Positions 30,680-39,911 of a stretch of DNA of 44,166 bases are shown one piece after another. The DNA is from Actinomycetota bacterium (GTDB lineage Bacteria > Actinomycetota > Acidimicrobiia > Acidimicrobiales > Ilumatobacteraceae). Each line of letters starts with the position of its first letter. Position 1 is the stretch's first letter. The stretch is taken from positions 1 to 44,166 of the forward strand of contig WLGW01000006.1 in the NCBI GenBank assembly GCA_009703055.1, read 5' to 3'. Under the pieces are notes generated by a model. That model was not told where the DNA came from, made no database searches, and saw only the letters and a list, made by a program, of their open reading frames with translations. A program made the translations under genes and the position numbers.

Positions 30680-33600
30680 CTACGCCTCAGTGCGCCAGAG
30701 ATTGGCGCTCTCAGAAACAGGAAGAATCAACAGATCTTCAATAGAGACTTCGCCAAGGCGTTCTTCACGGAAGGAACCTTCCGTCTCAGTCACCCAGTCC
30801 ACAAGACGGTCGTATCTACGGTCATAACCCTGGAGCACTTGGCGTACAGCGGCCGGTGCCATGTGTGCTCGGAACTGCACGTGCAACAAAGTGATTCCTA
30901 CCGTCACTGCACCCTGCACCTCAGGAACGAAAATGACCGTACGAGCATCTTTGCGACCACGCGCAACGAGAAGTTCTTGTTCAGCAGCAACCCGACGCTT
31001 TGTACCCACCAACGATGAGTTCGTCTCCACGCGAGATGACAACGTGAGAGCAAGCCCACCGCGGTCAAGAATTTGGATTGTTGATGTCGATGACTTTGGA
31101 TCGCCGACCACCGCATAGCGCGTGAACCCAAGTACTGATTCCACTGCAGCATCAAGCGCAGCAAGAACTTTCAGAATCTCGTATGGCACATGCTCGCGCG
31201 CAGCACCAGCATCCAGTACTGCACGAACAAGCGTGCGGTCAAGAAGACCTTCCTCGCTTCGCGAAATGCCAACGGTGACAGTTTTTGCTTGATGCTTGAT
31301 TGCATCAATTGGTCGAGTCAATTCATCAATCGCCCGTGTCAGAGCGTTAATCAAATCTTCGAGCAAAGTGGCGGGAGAGGCGACCTTGCCTGTTTCGCGT
31401 TGATATGCCTGCAATGGCTGTGGTCCAGTGATCACACGTAACAACGACACCACTGCAACAGCTGTTGATGCCTCAAGATTTCCGTTGTACTGACCGGTCT
31501 GAAGAGCCCCAAAGAATGCACGAGCAGTTGTGACGATCTCACGCTCAACACGCAGCAATGCGTCATCTCCATCGCCACCACGTTCCACAACATGGTCAAT
31601 CACCTCGCGAAGCGCACGTAGTGGACGTGCCAATTCATCAATTGCCAGTGCTGCTTCATAGCCAAACAAATGGCCCACCATTGAGGAAAGTACAAAGGCA
31701 ATTGCTGGATCAGAGACAGGAACCGTAATCACTGCAGATGCGGCATCGAAACGTGTCTCCCCTTCTGTTGCAATCACGATGGGTTCTGCTTTGTGCGCCT
31801 TAAAGATGGCAACTTCTTTGGCAACGTCTGTCGCTGTTCCCTCTGACAGTCCGGCAGCACACACAAGAATCATTGGCTCGCAAGAAAGGTCAATGTGTTT
31901 CTTATCTTCGGTGACATCACATGAGATTGATTTGTAACACAGCTCTGACAATTTGATTCGCACCTCATTGGCAGCGACCGTGTTCGGGCCACTGCCGACA
32001 ACTGCCCAGTAGCGACGCGACGGAGCAAATGCGCGTGCAACAACACCAATCTCTGCACGCTTTGCAATCACTCCTTCCATCGAAGCCGGCATCTGCACCA
32101 GAGAGTCGAGGATGCGATGCATGCGTTCGCCATCGGCAAGACCGGTTGCACGAGCAATGGCGCACGACAAAACTGCACCAGCAGCCACTTGGGCATAGAA
32201 CGCCTTTGTGCTTGCAACACTCATCTCAACGTCGCGACCATCGCTGGTGTAGTACACGCCGTGCGCTTTGCTTGCGAGCTCACTTCCGCGACGATTCACA
32301 ATGGCCAACACCGCTGCTCCGCGTGATGCAACAAGATCCACCGTACGGTTCGTATCGGTAGTCGTGCCACTTTGACTAACCGCAATCACCAACATGTCGG
32401 ACATGTCTTGCTGCATGCCAAAGCCAGAGAGTTCAGTTGCGGTTAACGCCTCAACATGCACTGAGGAATCAAGCAGTGAGTTGAGAACAGGCACCAAAGA
32501 AGTGCCAGCGACTGCCGCAGTGCCTTGACCAATCACTCGAATGCGCGTGATGCTGCGATTCGACAATCGTTCAATGATGGAAGCGGGCAAAGTGAACTGA
32601 TCAAGGTCAGGGACCAACTTGCCATTGACCAGAGATGTGCGCCCACGAATCGTCTTGGTGAAGCTACGCGGAGCTTCACCAATTTCTTTCAGTAGGAAAT
32701 GCGGAGAGTCACCACGGTCAATATCGCGTGTCGTGACTTCTGCAGTGAGCACATTCTTTTCTGTCAGAGGGATTTCAGTCCCGTCATAGGCGTACAGGAA
32801 AACGCCGGCGAGAGTGCCCGCACCTGATGCCGACAGGCGCATGACTTGTCCGCGAGATGAAGGCTGATCTGCATGAATGGGTGTCTCGCCGTCAAGGCGC
32901 ACATACTGCAACGTTTCTTCAACGGTGCCGTATGGCTCGCTGGCCACAATGAATCGATCCTCTGCGAGACCGACATACAGCCCCTGGCCACTGCCGTGCA
33001 ATGCCAAGTAGAAATCATCGGGCTCATCAGCACTGCTGTACCCAATCGCAACGGAACCTTCGAACTGAGTCACTGCGTTGAGAAACGCATCCAGAGTCGA
33101 CATGCCTGAAGCACGACCACGATCTACCAATGCCGGAATGACTTTTGCATCTGTGGTGATCGGGTCTGCGAAGCGCAGATTGTGGCGAACCTTTAGTTCT
33201 GCGTGGTTGTCAACGTCGCCATTCAACACTGCAACTGAGACAGCTGTGTTGTCGCCCATGATCTCTTCACCATTGACTGGGTGAGCATTCGGCTCAGAGA
33301 TGATGCCCACACTTGCCCAGCGAGTGTGACCTAACACCGATGTCCGCGACCCTTCCACGGCAAGCGCACGGCGAAGCAGATCATCAGATGCAAGGGCCTC
33401 ACGCATGTGGCGGGTGTTATCTCCGAGTTCGCCAATCTCTGCTGCTGCTTTGTAGACAAAAACAAGAGTGCTTCCTGAATGACGAACGCTCTTGTTGGTA
33501 AACAATGGGTCACTTGCTCGTTGCGCAAGCGCATCAGCCATCTCTGCAGGCAGATTCTTAAAGATCGGTGATGACACAATCACGCTGATTCCAGCAGAGT

Positions 33601-34078
33601 CTCGACCGCGCACTTCCATCCGATCAATTGCCGACAGCGATTGTTGAATGCTCAGGTATCCAGCAAGCGAGGAAACTGTTGCCCTATCTCCAGCGAGAGC
33701 ATGCACTGCATCCGCTGTGCGGAGGCGGTCACGACGGATTGCCCAGGAGGCATCACGAACGCGCGACAGGCGGAGTGCTTCAGCATCCAAGGTGACCGTG
33801 TCGACATGAAGTGCATCAATCCGTGCTTCTTCATTATCGGCCATCGCATCGAGGACATCGAGACGAGACAAAATCTCACGAATCAGAGACACGTTGCCGG
33901 CGAGGGTTTGCATTCCGGCGTCACCACGTAGCAGCTGATCCGCCGCCATTAAGGCATCAGCGACAGCCGCCATGTCGGTTCCAGCCGCTAAGGCAGAATC
34001 AAGAAGAACAAGTAATTCTGAAGGTGTGGGCGCAATCCGCGTGCATGGGCGGGGAAGGACGCCGATGATGCCACACAT
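30680..34078 (-). CDS. glmS: Very large GlmS-like protein (class II glutamine amidotransferase + SIS domains, 1132 aa)
   Basis: N-terminal MCGIIGV, GHTRWASVGIISEPNAHPVNGE, SIS motifs AVSQSGTTTDTNRTVDLV and SVASTKAFYAQV; large insertion near the N-terminus and about 300 extra residues at the C-terminus. Confidence 0.85.
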   Translation of the reverse strand: MCGIIGVLPRPCTRIAPTPSELLVLLDSALAAGTDMAAVADALMAADQLLRGDAGMQTLAGNVSLIREILSRLDVLDAMADNEEARIDALHVDTVTLDAEALRLSRVRDASWAIRRDRLRTADAVHALAGDRATVSSLAGYLSIQQSLSAIDRMEVRGRDSAGISVIVSSPIFKNLPAEMADALAQRASDPLFTNKSVRHSGSTLVFVYKAAAEIGELGDNTRHMREALASDDLLRRALAVEGSRTSVLGHTRWASVGIISEPNAHPVNGEEIMGDNTAVSVAVLNGDVDNHAELKVRHNLRFADPITTDAKVIPALVDRGRASGMSTLDAFLNAVTQFEGSVAIGYSSADEPDDFYLALHGSGQGLYVGLAEDRFIVASEPYGTVEETLQYVRLDGETPIHADQPSSRGQVMRLSASGAGTLAGVFLYAYDGTEIPLTEKNVLTAEVTTRDIDRGDSPHFLLKEIGEAPRSFTKTIRGRTSLVNGKLVPDLDQFTLPASIIERLSNRSITRIRVIGQGTAAVAGTSLVPVLNSLLDSSVHVEALTATELSGFGMQQDMSDMLVIAVSQSGTTTDTNRTVDLVASRGAAVLAIVNRRGSELASKAHGVYYTSDGRDVEMSVASTKAFYAQVAAGAVLSCAIARATGLADGERMHRILDSLVQMPASMEGVIAKRAEIGVVARAFAPSRRYWAVVGSGPNTVAANEVRIKLSELCYKSISCDVTEDKKHIDLSCEPMILVCAAGLSEGTATDVAKEVAIFKAHKAEPIVIATEGETRFDAASAVITVPVSDPAIAFVLSSMVGHLFGYEAALAIDELARPLRALREVIDHVVERGGDGDDALLRVEREIVTTARAFFGALQTGQYNGNLEASTAVAVVSLLRVITGPQPLQAYQRETGKVASPATLLEDLINALTRAIDELTRPIDAIKHQAKTVTVGISRSEEGLLDRTLVRAVLDAGAAREHVPYEILKVLAALDAAVESVLGFTRYAVVGDPKSSTSTIQILDRGGLALTLSSRVETNSSLVGTKRRVAAEQELLVARGRKDARTVIFVPEVQGAVTVGITLLHVQFRAHMAPAAVRQVLQGYDRRYDRLVDWVTETEGSFREERLGEVSIEDLLILPVSESANLWRTEA

Positions 34079-34109
34079 AGAGAAAGTTTACTGAGAAGCC
34101 TCCAGGCCC

Positions 34110-35441
34110 TCAGTGAGCGCCCTCCACGGCGCCACCATGTTGTGCAATTACAGCGTTTGCGAGGGTCAAAGCACTAGACAATGCCAGAGATTCAGTCTGC
34201 GCTTCCACCATGACACGCACCAAGGGCTCGGTGCCAGATGCACGCACAAGCACTCGACCATCAGAACCTAAAGATTCTTCGACTTCATGAATAGCTTCAG
34301 CGATGTCACTCACAGGATCAAGAACGCGCTCTGTTGTACGCACGTTGATCAGCATTTGTGGATACGACTGCATCACCGTGATTGCTTGATCTAACGACAC
34401 GCCTGTGCGAGCGAGGGATTCAATGAGTACGAGTGCGGCAAGTAATCCATCACCCGTTGTGGCGAGAGCGCGATGAATGATGTGACCGCTCTGTTCACCG
34501 CCCAGGACAAAGTCGTACTCCTCAAGAGCGGCAAGAACGCTGCGGTCACCAACTGGCGTCACAACAACATCCATACCAAGCTGAGACATCGCACGATGGA
34601 ATCCAAGATTCGTCATCACGGTGACAGCAACACCTTTGTTGCGCAACAGACCTCGCTGGGCAAGATCAGATGCTGCAATCGCCATGATGTAATCACCATC
34701 GACAACAACACCGCTGCCAGTGACTGCCATCAAGCGATCTCCGTCGCCATCAAAAGCAATGCCGATGTCTGCACCTTCGGCAATCACACGAGCAACTAAG
34801 CCCGCAGTCGACGTTGCTCCACACTTGTCGTTGATGTTGCGGCCATTCGGCTCTGCATTCATCACCACAACATCGGCATCAGAGGAGGCGAACAAAGCGG
34901 GTGCAGCAAAACTCATTGCACCATTGGCACAGTCAAGAACAACTCGCATCCCAGCAAAGGCTGAGCCAACGGTGTTCAAACGGTGCTGTACGTATTCATC
35001 AACAATGTGCGAAGCATCGTGCACGGTGCCCAGTGCAACTGGAGCTGGTTCAGCAACAAGCGCATGCCACTGTCGTTCGATATCTATCTGTTCGCTGTCA
35101 GAAAGCTTTGCCCCACCGGCAGCAAACACTTTGATGCCATTGTCAGTCCATGGGTTATGCGATGCAGTGATTGCAATTGCGACCCACTGATGATGCTCTG
35201 CAGCGAATGCAATTGCAGGAGTAGGCGCCACACCCATCTGGTGCACCGTGACACCTTCAGCTGCACATCCGTCAATGATTGCTTGCTCTAATGCAGGACC
35301 GCTCTCGCGCGTGTCTCTTCCCACCACCACTGCAGTGGGTTGAAGAACGCGCGCGACTGCACGTGCAAGGTCACGAGCAAGAGCAGGAGTGAGCTCATCG
35401 ATCGCAACGCCACGGACACCATCGGTACCGAAGTGAAGCAT
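34110..35441 (-). CDS. glmM: Phosphoglucosamine mutase
   Basis: FGTDGVRGVA, TASHNPWTDNGIKVF, FDGDGDRLMAV, RASGTEPLVRVMVEA. Confidence 0.98.
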   Translation of the reverse strand: MLHFGTDGVRGVAIDELTPALARDLARAVARVLQPTAVVVGRDTRESGPALEQAIIDGCAAEGVTVHQMGVAPTPAIAFAAEHHQWVAIAITASHNPWTDNGIKVFAAGGAKLSDSEQIDIERQWHALVAEPAPVALGTVHDASHIVDEYVQHRLNTVGSAFAGMRVVLDCANGAMSFAAPALFASSDADVVVMNAEPNGRNINDKCGATSTAGLVARVIAEGADIGIAFDGDGDRLMAVTGSGVVVDGDYIMAIAASDLAQRGLLRNKGVAVTVMTNLGFHRAMSQLGMDVVVTPVGDRSVLAALEEYDFVLGGEQSGHIIHRALATTGDGLLAALVLIESLARTGVSLDQAITVMQSYPQMLINVRTTERVLDPVSDIAEAIHEVEESLGSDGRVLVRASGTEPLVRVMVEAQTESLALSSALTLANAVIAQHGGAVEGAH

Positions 35442-35488
35442 TGTGTGTGTTCCCTAAAAAGCCGTGCAACGCACGACGCGACAGAAGA

Positions 35489-35884
35489 TCAGCGCTTGGT
35501 GAACTGAGGGGCCTTACGGGCCTTCTTGAGACCGTACTTCTTGCTTTCCTTGCGACGTGAGTCGCGAGTAAGAAGGCCAGCCTTCTTCAAAGCAGGACGT
35601 GTCTCAGGATCAATCTCAATGAGTGAGCGTGCAATCGCCATGCGCAATGCACCGGCTTGACCGTTGACACCGCCACCAAAGATGTTTGCATTGACGTCGA
35701 AAGATTCTTCGCGCTCAACAACGCGCAATGCTTCGGTGACAACCATGCGCTGCGTTGCTGTTGTGAAGTACGCCTCGATGGGCTTTCCGTTCACAACGAT
35801 CTTGCCGCTGCCATGACGAACAACGGCGCGTGCGACTGCTTCTTTACGGCGACCTGTTGTTTGTGTGAGAGGTGTGTTAGCCAC
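35489..35884 (-). CDS. rpsI: 30S ribosomal protein S9
   Basis: GRRKEAVARAVVRHGSGKIVVNGK...ESKKYGLKKARKAPQFTKR. Confidence 0.99.
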   Translation of the reverse strand: MANTPLTQTTGRRKEAVARAVVRHGSGKIVVNGKPIEAYFTTATQRMVVTEALRVVEREESFDVNANIFGGGVNGQAGALRMAIARSLIEIDPETRPALKKAGLLTRDSRRKESKKYGLKKARKAPQFTKR

Positions 35885-35901
35885 GATGACTCCTAAGTAG
35901 A

Positions 35902-36348
35902 TCAGCGAGCCTTGGCGGCGCTGAGATCGAGAACGACTGGGGACTGTGCAGCATGAGGATGCTCTGCACCTGGGTACACCTTGAGCTTCTTCACCATCTG
36001 GCGACCAAGTGGTCCCTTTGGCAACATGCCTGCAACGGAGCGAGTGATTGCATCAGCTGGCTTGCGATCAAGAAGGTTCTGGTATGTCTCGCTCTTGAGA
36101 CCACCGGGGTAACCGGAGTAGGTGTACACCATGTTCTTTTCTGACTTGCCAGACGTCATCACGATCTTTGATGCATTGATGATGATGACGTGATCGCCCA
36201 TGTCCATGTGAGGAGCGAACACTGGCTTGTGCTTACCGCGCAAGATACGTGCAACTTCTGTGCAGAGACGACCGAGTACGAGACCTTCAGCGTCGACAAT
36301 GTGCCAGGCGCGCTGGATCTCGCTTGCTTTTGGTGAATATGTACGCAT
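35902..36348 (-). CDS. rplM: 50S ribosomal protein L13
   Basis: MRTYSPKASEIQRAWHIVDAEGLVLGRL...GDHVIIINASKIVMTSGK...GMLPKGPLGRQMVKKLKVYPGAEHPHAAQ. Confidence 0.99.
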   Translation of the reverse strand: MRTYSPKASEIQRAWHIVDAEGLVLGRLCTEVARILRGKHKPVFAPHMDMGDHVIIINASKIVMTSGKSEKNMVYTYSGYPGGLKSETYQNLLDRKPADAITRSVAGMLPKGPLGRQMVKKLKVYPGAEHPHAAQSPVVLDLSAAKAR

Positions 36349-36355
36349 GAGACTT

Positions 36356-36410
36356 CCTTAGTGGGGGCCCACATGGGCCGCCGGAACCCCGAAATGGGGG
36401 CTTGGTAAGG
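36356..36410 (-). ncRNA. Candidate three-way-junction 5' leader upstream of rplM
   Basis: Minus-strand CCTTA...TAAGG closing stem enclosing hairpins CCCC-ATTTC-GGGG and GGCCC-ATGT-GGGCC; the 3' closing strand overlaps the rplM SD (TAAGGAAG). Confidence 0.5.
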
Positions 36411-36493
36411 ATAGGGGCGGTTTCGGTCTGACGGCAACCCCGAGAAATCGCTCTTTCTCAACATGTATTTGACTTTTGGGGTACCTTCCACCC

Positions 36494-37114
36494 ATGAAAA
36501 AAATTCTCGCCGTACTGGTCCTCTGCACTGCAATCTCTGTCAGCTACAGCGTTGGCCAACACTCCGGAGCAACGGCTTCGCCCTCGAGTGTCCAATTGTG
36601 TGCCAATAAGAAAACTGGGGTCATGGTGTATCGCACATCTGGGAAATGCCGAAAGACTGAACGCCGCTTCGCTATCACCCAATCAACCCAAGCAGTCGCC
36701 GAAGCAACAGGTCCACAAGGCCCCACCGGGGCAACAGGTCCACAAGGCCCCACCGGGGCAACAGGTCCACAAGGCCCCACCGGGGCAACAGGCGGGATAA
36801 GTGGATCATGTTCGAGTGGAATCATCCGTGCAGGCTGTGGCTACTACTCAGCCGACTTGTCTGGTATCGATCTCGCAGGTGGTTCGCTAGCGGGGGCCAA
36901 CCTTCAAACCGTCAACTTCTCTGATGCCAACTTGCAGGGTGTGAGTTTCAGGGGAGCCAATGTGCAGAGCCCAGACTTCACTGATGCGGATTTGACAGGG
37001 GCCGACTTCAAATTCGCGAATTTACAGAACCCCACCTGGTCGAATAACACCAGATGCCCTGATGGAAGCCGGGCATCAAGCAATGGTGGAACATGTACGG
37101 GTCGCACCGAGTAG
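36494..37114 (+). CDS. Secreted collagen-like (GPQGPTGAT) plus pentapeptide-repeat protein
   Basis: Signal peptide MKKILAVLVLCTAISVSYSVG; GPQGPTGAT x3; ADLSGIDLAGGSLAGANLQTVNFSDANLQGVSFRGANVQSPDFTDADLTGADFKFANLQ pentapeptide repeats. Confidence 0.88.
   Translation: MKKILAVLVLCTAISVSYSVGQHSGATASPSSVQLCANKKTGVMVYRTSGKCRKTERRFAITQSTQAVAEATGPQGPTGATGPQGPTGATGPQGPTGATGGISGSCSSGIIRAGCGYYSADLSGIDLAGGSLAGANLQTVNFSDANLQGVSFRGANVQSPDFTDADLTGADFKFANLQNPTWSNNTRCPDGSRASSNGGTCTGRTE
36704..36792 (+). repeat. Three perfect 27-bp tandem repeats plus a partial fourth copy
   Basis: GCAACAGGTCCACAAGGCCCCACCGGG at 36704, 36731 and 36758, followed by GCAACAGG. Confidence 0.98.
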
Positions 37115-37118
37115 ATAC

Positions 37119-37931
37119 CTATTTGGGGTGAAGGCGGGTGCCCTCGTACCCCACATCCCACAGGACTAAACCGTGAGGTGGAGCCACGACGGAGCCGTGA
37201 GCGCGATCTTTTGCCACCATCACTGCCCGGGTGTCGCTGGCGGGCCGCTTGGCCAATCCGACATCCACGAGGAACCCCACGATGCCCCGCACCATCTGGT
37301 GGCAGAAGGCATTTGCCCGAATCTCGAAATACAGATGCCCCTCCCCTTCGTCGACCCACTTGGCGTCGAGGACATATCGCATCATCGACTTTGGTTCGTC
37401 GGTGCCCGGGATGGGGGCTCGCTTACAGAAGGCTCCGAAATCGAGATGACCAATGAGTGCGTCAGCTGCCAGATTCATCAGCGGTAACGACAGAGGTCGA
37501 TACACGTGCCACGCGCGATCGAGCAACAACGGATCAGGAGCATCTGCGTTGTACACGAAGTACCTATAACGACGCCACGTTGCGCTGTAGCGCGCATCAA
37601 AGTCGTCCTGTGCCCATTCCACATCACTCACAGATATGTGCGGTTTACATAGCGAATTGATGCTTCGCATGAACGAAGGCAAGTGAGTATCTGCCGGCAA
37701 GTCAAGAGAAACAATTTGTCCACGCGAGTGAACACCTGCGTCAGTTCGACCAGCAGTGCTGAGAACAACAGGTGCACGCAGCACTGTTTTCATTGCATGA
37801 ATGAGAACATCTTCCACTGCTTCTGATTCACCGTTCGATGCGAAACCGTGAAAGAAAGCGCCGTGGTAGGCAACACGCAAACGAGCCCGCCTAATGGCGG
37901 GCTCGTGCGTTTCGTTAATGACCGGTTCCAT
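37119..37931 (-). CDS. truA: tRNA pseudouridine(38-40) synthase
   Basis: RLRVAYHGAFFHGFASN, TAGRTDAGVHSRGQIVSLDL (catalytic Asp), FCHQMVRGIVGFLVDVG; start uncertain (37931 ATG or a TTG further down). Confidence 0.95.
   Translation of the reverse strand: MEPVINETHEPAIRRARLRVAYHGAFFHGFASNGESEAVEDVLIHAMKTVLRAPVVLSTAGRTDAGVHSRGQIVSLDLPADTHLPSFMRSINSLCKPHISVSDVEWAQDDFDARYSATWRRYRYFVYNADAPDPLLLDRAWHVYRPLSLPLMNLAADALIGHLDFGAFCKRAPIPGTDEPKSMMRYVLDAKWVDEGEGHLYFEIRANAFCHQMVRGIVGFLVDVGLAKRPASDTRAVMVAKDRAHGSVVAPPHGLVLWDVGYEGTRLHPK
37875..37910 (-). terminator. Strong stem-loop at the rplQ-truA junction (terminator/attenuator-like)
   Basis: ACGAGCCCGCC-TAAT-GGCGGGCTCGT (plus-strand view), 11-bp perfect stem extended by ACGC/GCGT with a 2-nt bulge. 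Confidence 0.65.
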
Positions 37932-37944
37932 GACCGGGTTGAAC

Positions 37945-38313
37945 TCAGACCAGTTCGATGCGCGCCATTGGCGCAGCGTCACCCTGGCGTGTTCCGAGCT
38001 TCAAGATGCGGGTGTATCCACCGTTACGTGAGACGTACTTCGGTGCCACTTCGTTGACCAACTTTGCAGTCATTTCCTTGTCACCGAGGTAACCCTGGAT
38101 CTGACGAATGCGATGAACGCGCAATGGGCCTTCTTCTTGAGCCTTCTTGGCCTTTGTGATCAGCTTCTCGGCGATAGGGCGAAGTGCCTTTGCCTTTGCT
38201 TCTGTGGTGGTGATGCCTTCAGCTGCGAACAGTGAAGCTGCCATGTTTGCCATGAGCAGGCGCTGGTGCGCTGCACTTCCGCCAAAGCGGGGGGCGCGAC
38301 GTGGTGTTGGCAT
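37945..38313 (-). CDS. rplQ: 50S ribosomal protein L17
   Basis: MPTPRRAPRFGGSAAHQRLLMANMAASLFAAEGITTTEAKAKALRPIAEKLIT. Confidence 0.98.
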   Translation of the reverse strand: MPTPRRAPRFGGSAAHQRLLMANMAASLFAAEGITTTEAKAKALRPIAEKLITKAKKAQEEGPLRVHRIRQIQGYLGDKEMTAKLVNEVAPKYVSRNGGYTRILKLGTRQGDAAPMARIELV

Positions 38314-38337
38314 TGTGTTGCTCCTTAGATTCCGGAC

Positions 38338-39270
38338 TTACGCGCGCAGTGAGAGACCGCGCTCGTCGAGCTTCTGAATGATCTCGTCGAGGCTCTTCTG
38401 GCCGAAGTTTGTGATGTTGAGAAGGTCGTCGGTGCTCTTGAGAAGCAACTCGCCGATGGTGTTGATCTGACCGCGCTTGAGGCAGTTGCGTGGGCGCTCG
38501 CTGAGGTCGAGGTCTTCGATAGGAAGGTCGAGGTCAGGAACACCAACGTTTGCGCCGATTGGCTCGGACAACTCAAGTGCTTGTGGCTCTTCCGACAATG
38601 TTGCGATGAGGTCAACCAATGAACGCAATGTTGCTGCAGCTGATGCAAGCGACTCACGTGGAGAGATGGAACCATCGGTTTCGATGTCGACAATGAGCTT
38701 GTCGTAGTTGGTGCTCTGTGCAACGCGTGTTGGCTCAACGTCGAAGTTGACACGGCGCACTGGCGAGAAGATTGCATCGATGGGGATAACACCAATGATG
38801 CGGCTCTCTGCGTCACGCTCTGTTGAGAGGTAACCACGGCCACGCTCGATGGTGATGTCGAGACCAAGTTGTGCACCTGCGTTCAACGTTGCAAGGTGCA
38901 GCGATGGGTTGAGGATTTGCACATCAGCTGTTGTCTGGATGTCACCAGCTGTGAATGTTGCAGGACCAGAGATGTCAACACGAAGAACCACTGGCTCATC
39001 GTTCTGTGACACAACAACAACGTCCTTCAAGTTCATGATGAACTCGGTGACGTCTTCTGTCATGCCCTTGATGGTGGTGAACTCGTGCTCAACATTGTCA
39101 AACTTGACAGTGGTGATTGCTGCACCGGGAATCGACGACAGCAATGTGCGGCGCAACGAGTTACCAATGGTGTGGCCGAAGCCTGGCTCGAGTGGGCCGA
39201 CAGCAAAACGCTGACGTGTTGGATGATCTTCGCCGATTGCCTCGACGGAAGGACGCTGAATAACAAGCAT
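38338..39270 (-). CDS. rpoA: DNA-directed RNA polymerase subunit alpha
   Basis: FAVGPLEPGFGHTIGNSLRRTLLSSIPGAAI...CLKRGQINTIGELLLKSTDDLLNITNFGQKSLDEI. Confidence 0.99.
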   Translation of the reverse strand: MLVIQRPSVEAIGEDHPTRQRFAVGPLEPGFGHTIGNSLRRTLLSSIPGAAITTVKFDNVEHEFTTIKGMTEDVTEFIMNLKDVVVVSQNDEPVVLRVDISGPATFTAGDIQTTADVQILNPSLHLATLNAGAQLGLDITIERGRGYLSTERDAESRIIGVIPIDAIFSPVRRVNFDVEPTRVAQSTNYDKLIVDIETDGSISPRESLASAAATLRSLVDLIATLSEEPQALELSEPIGANVGVPDLDLPIEDLDLSERPRNCLKRGQINTIGELLLKSTDDLLNITNFGQKSLDEIIQKLDERGLSLRA

Positions 39271-39297
39271 GATGCTCTCCTCTGGAAAGGCTTTCGA

Positions 39298-39909
39298 TTA
39301 CTTCGAGTACAGCTCGACGATGAGCTGCTCGCGGACGGGGATGTCGATGTGCTCGCGCTGTGGAAGGTCGCGCACGGTGACTTGCTTGTCACCAGCTTCG
39401 AGCCAACCAACAAGTGCACGATCAAGCGTGTCGATGTTGTGCTGAATCTGAATCATTTCTTTTGCCTTAGGCGAAAGAGAAATAACATGACCGCGCTTCA
39501 CGCGAAATGACGCAATGTCAACGCGCTTGCCATCAACGAGGATGAGACCATGGTTCACGAACTGACGTGCCTGTGGGCGTGTTGAACCCCAACCTGCACG
39601 GAACACAATGTTGTCGAGACGAAGTTCAAGAAGACGCAAAAGGTTTTCACCGGTTGGGCCCGCAAGACGGTTTGCCTCTTCGTATGTGTTGCGGAACTGA
39701 CGCTCGAGCACACCGTAGATGTACTTAGCCTTCTGCTTTTCCTGCAACTGAGCGAGGTATTCCGAACCAGCGTTACGACGACGTGTACGGCCGTGTGCAC
39801 CTGGTGGGAATGGACGACGATCGAGAGCCTTTGAGCCCTTTTCGTTTTCGAAAATGTTGGTGTTCAGGCGACGCGAGATGCGCACCTTTGGTCCTGTATA
39901 ACGGGCCAT
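39298..39909 (-). CDS. rpsD: 30S ribosomal protein S4
   Basis: MARYTGPKVRISRRLNTNIF...LRLLELRLDNIVFRAGWGSTRPQARQFVNHGLILVDGKRVD. Confidence 0.99.
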   Translation of the reverse strand: MARYTGPKVRISRRLNTNIFENEKGSKALDRRPFPPGAHGRTRRRNAGSEYLAQLQEKQKAKYIYGVLERQFRNTYEEANRLAGPTGENLLRLLELRLDNIVFRAGWGSTRPQARQFVNHGLILVDGKRVDIASFRVKRGHVISLSPKAKEMIQIQHNIDTLDRALVGWLEAGDKQVTVRDLPQREHIDIPVREQLIVELYSK

Positions 39910-39911
39910 GA

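Noticed and set aside
34720-35190. 156-aa plus-strand ORF
   Set aside because: Antisense to glmM with no domain.
36704-36792. CRISPR-like array
   Set aside because: Units are contiguous with no spacers and encode an in-frame collagen-like peptide.
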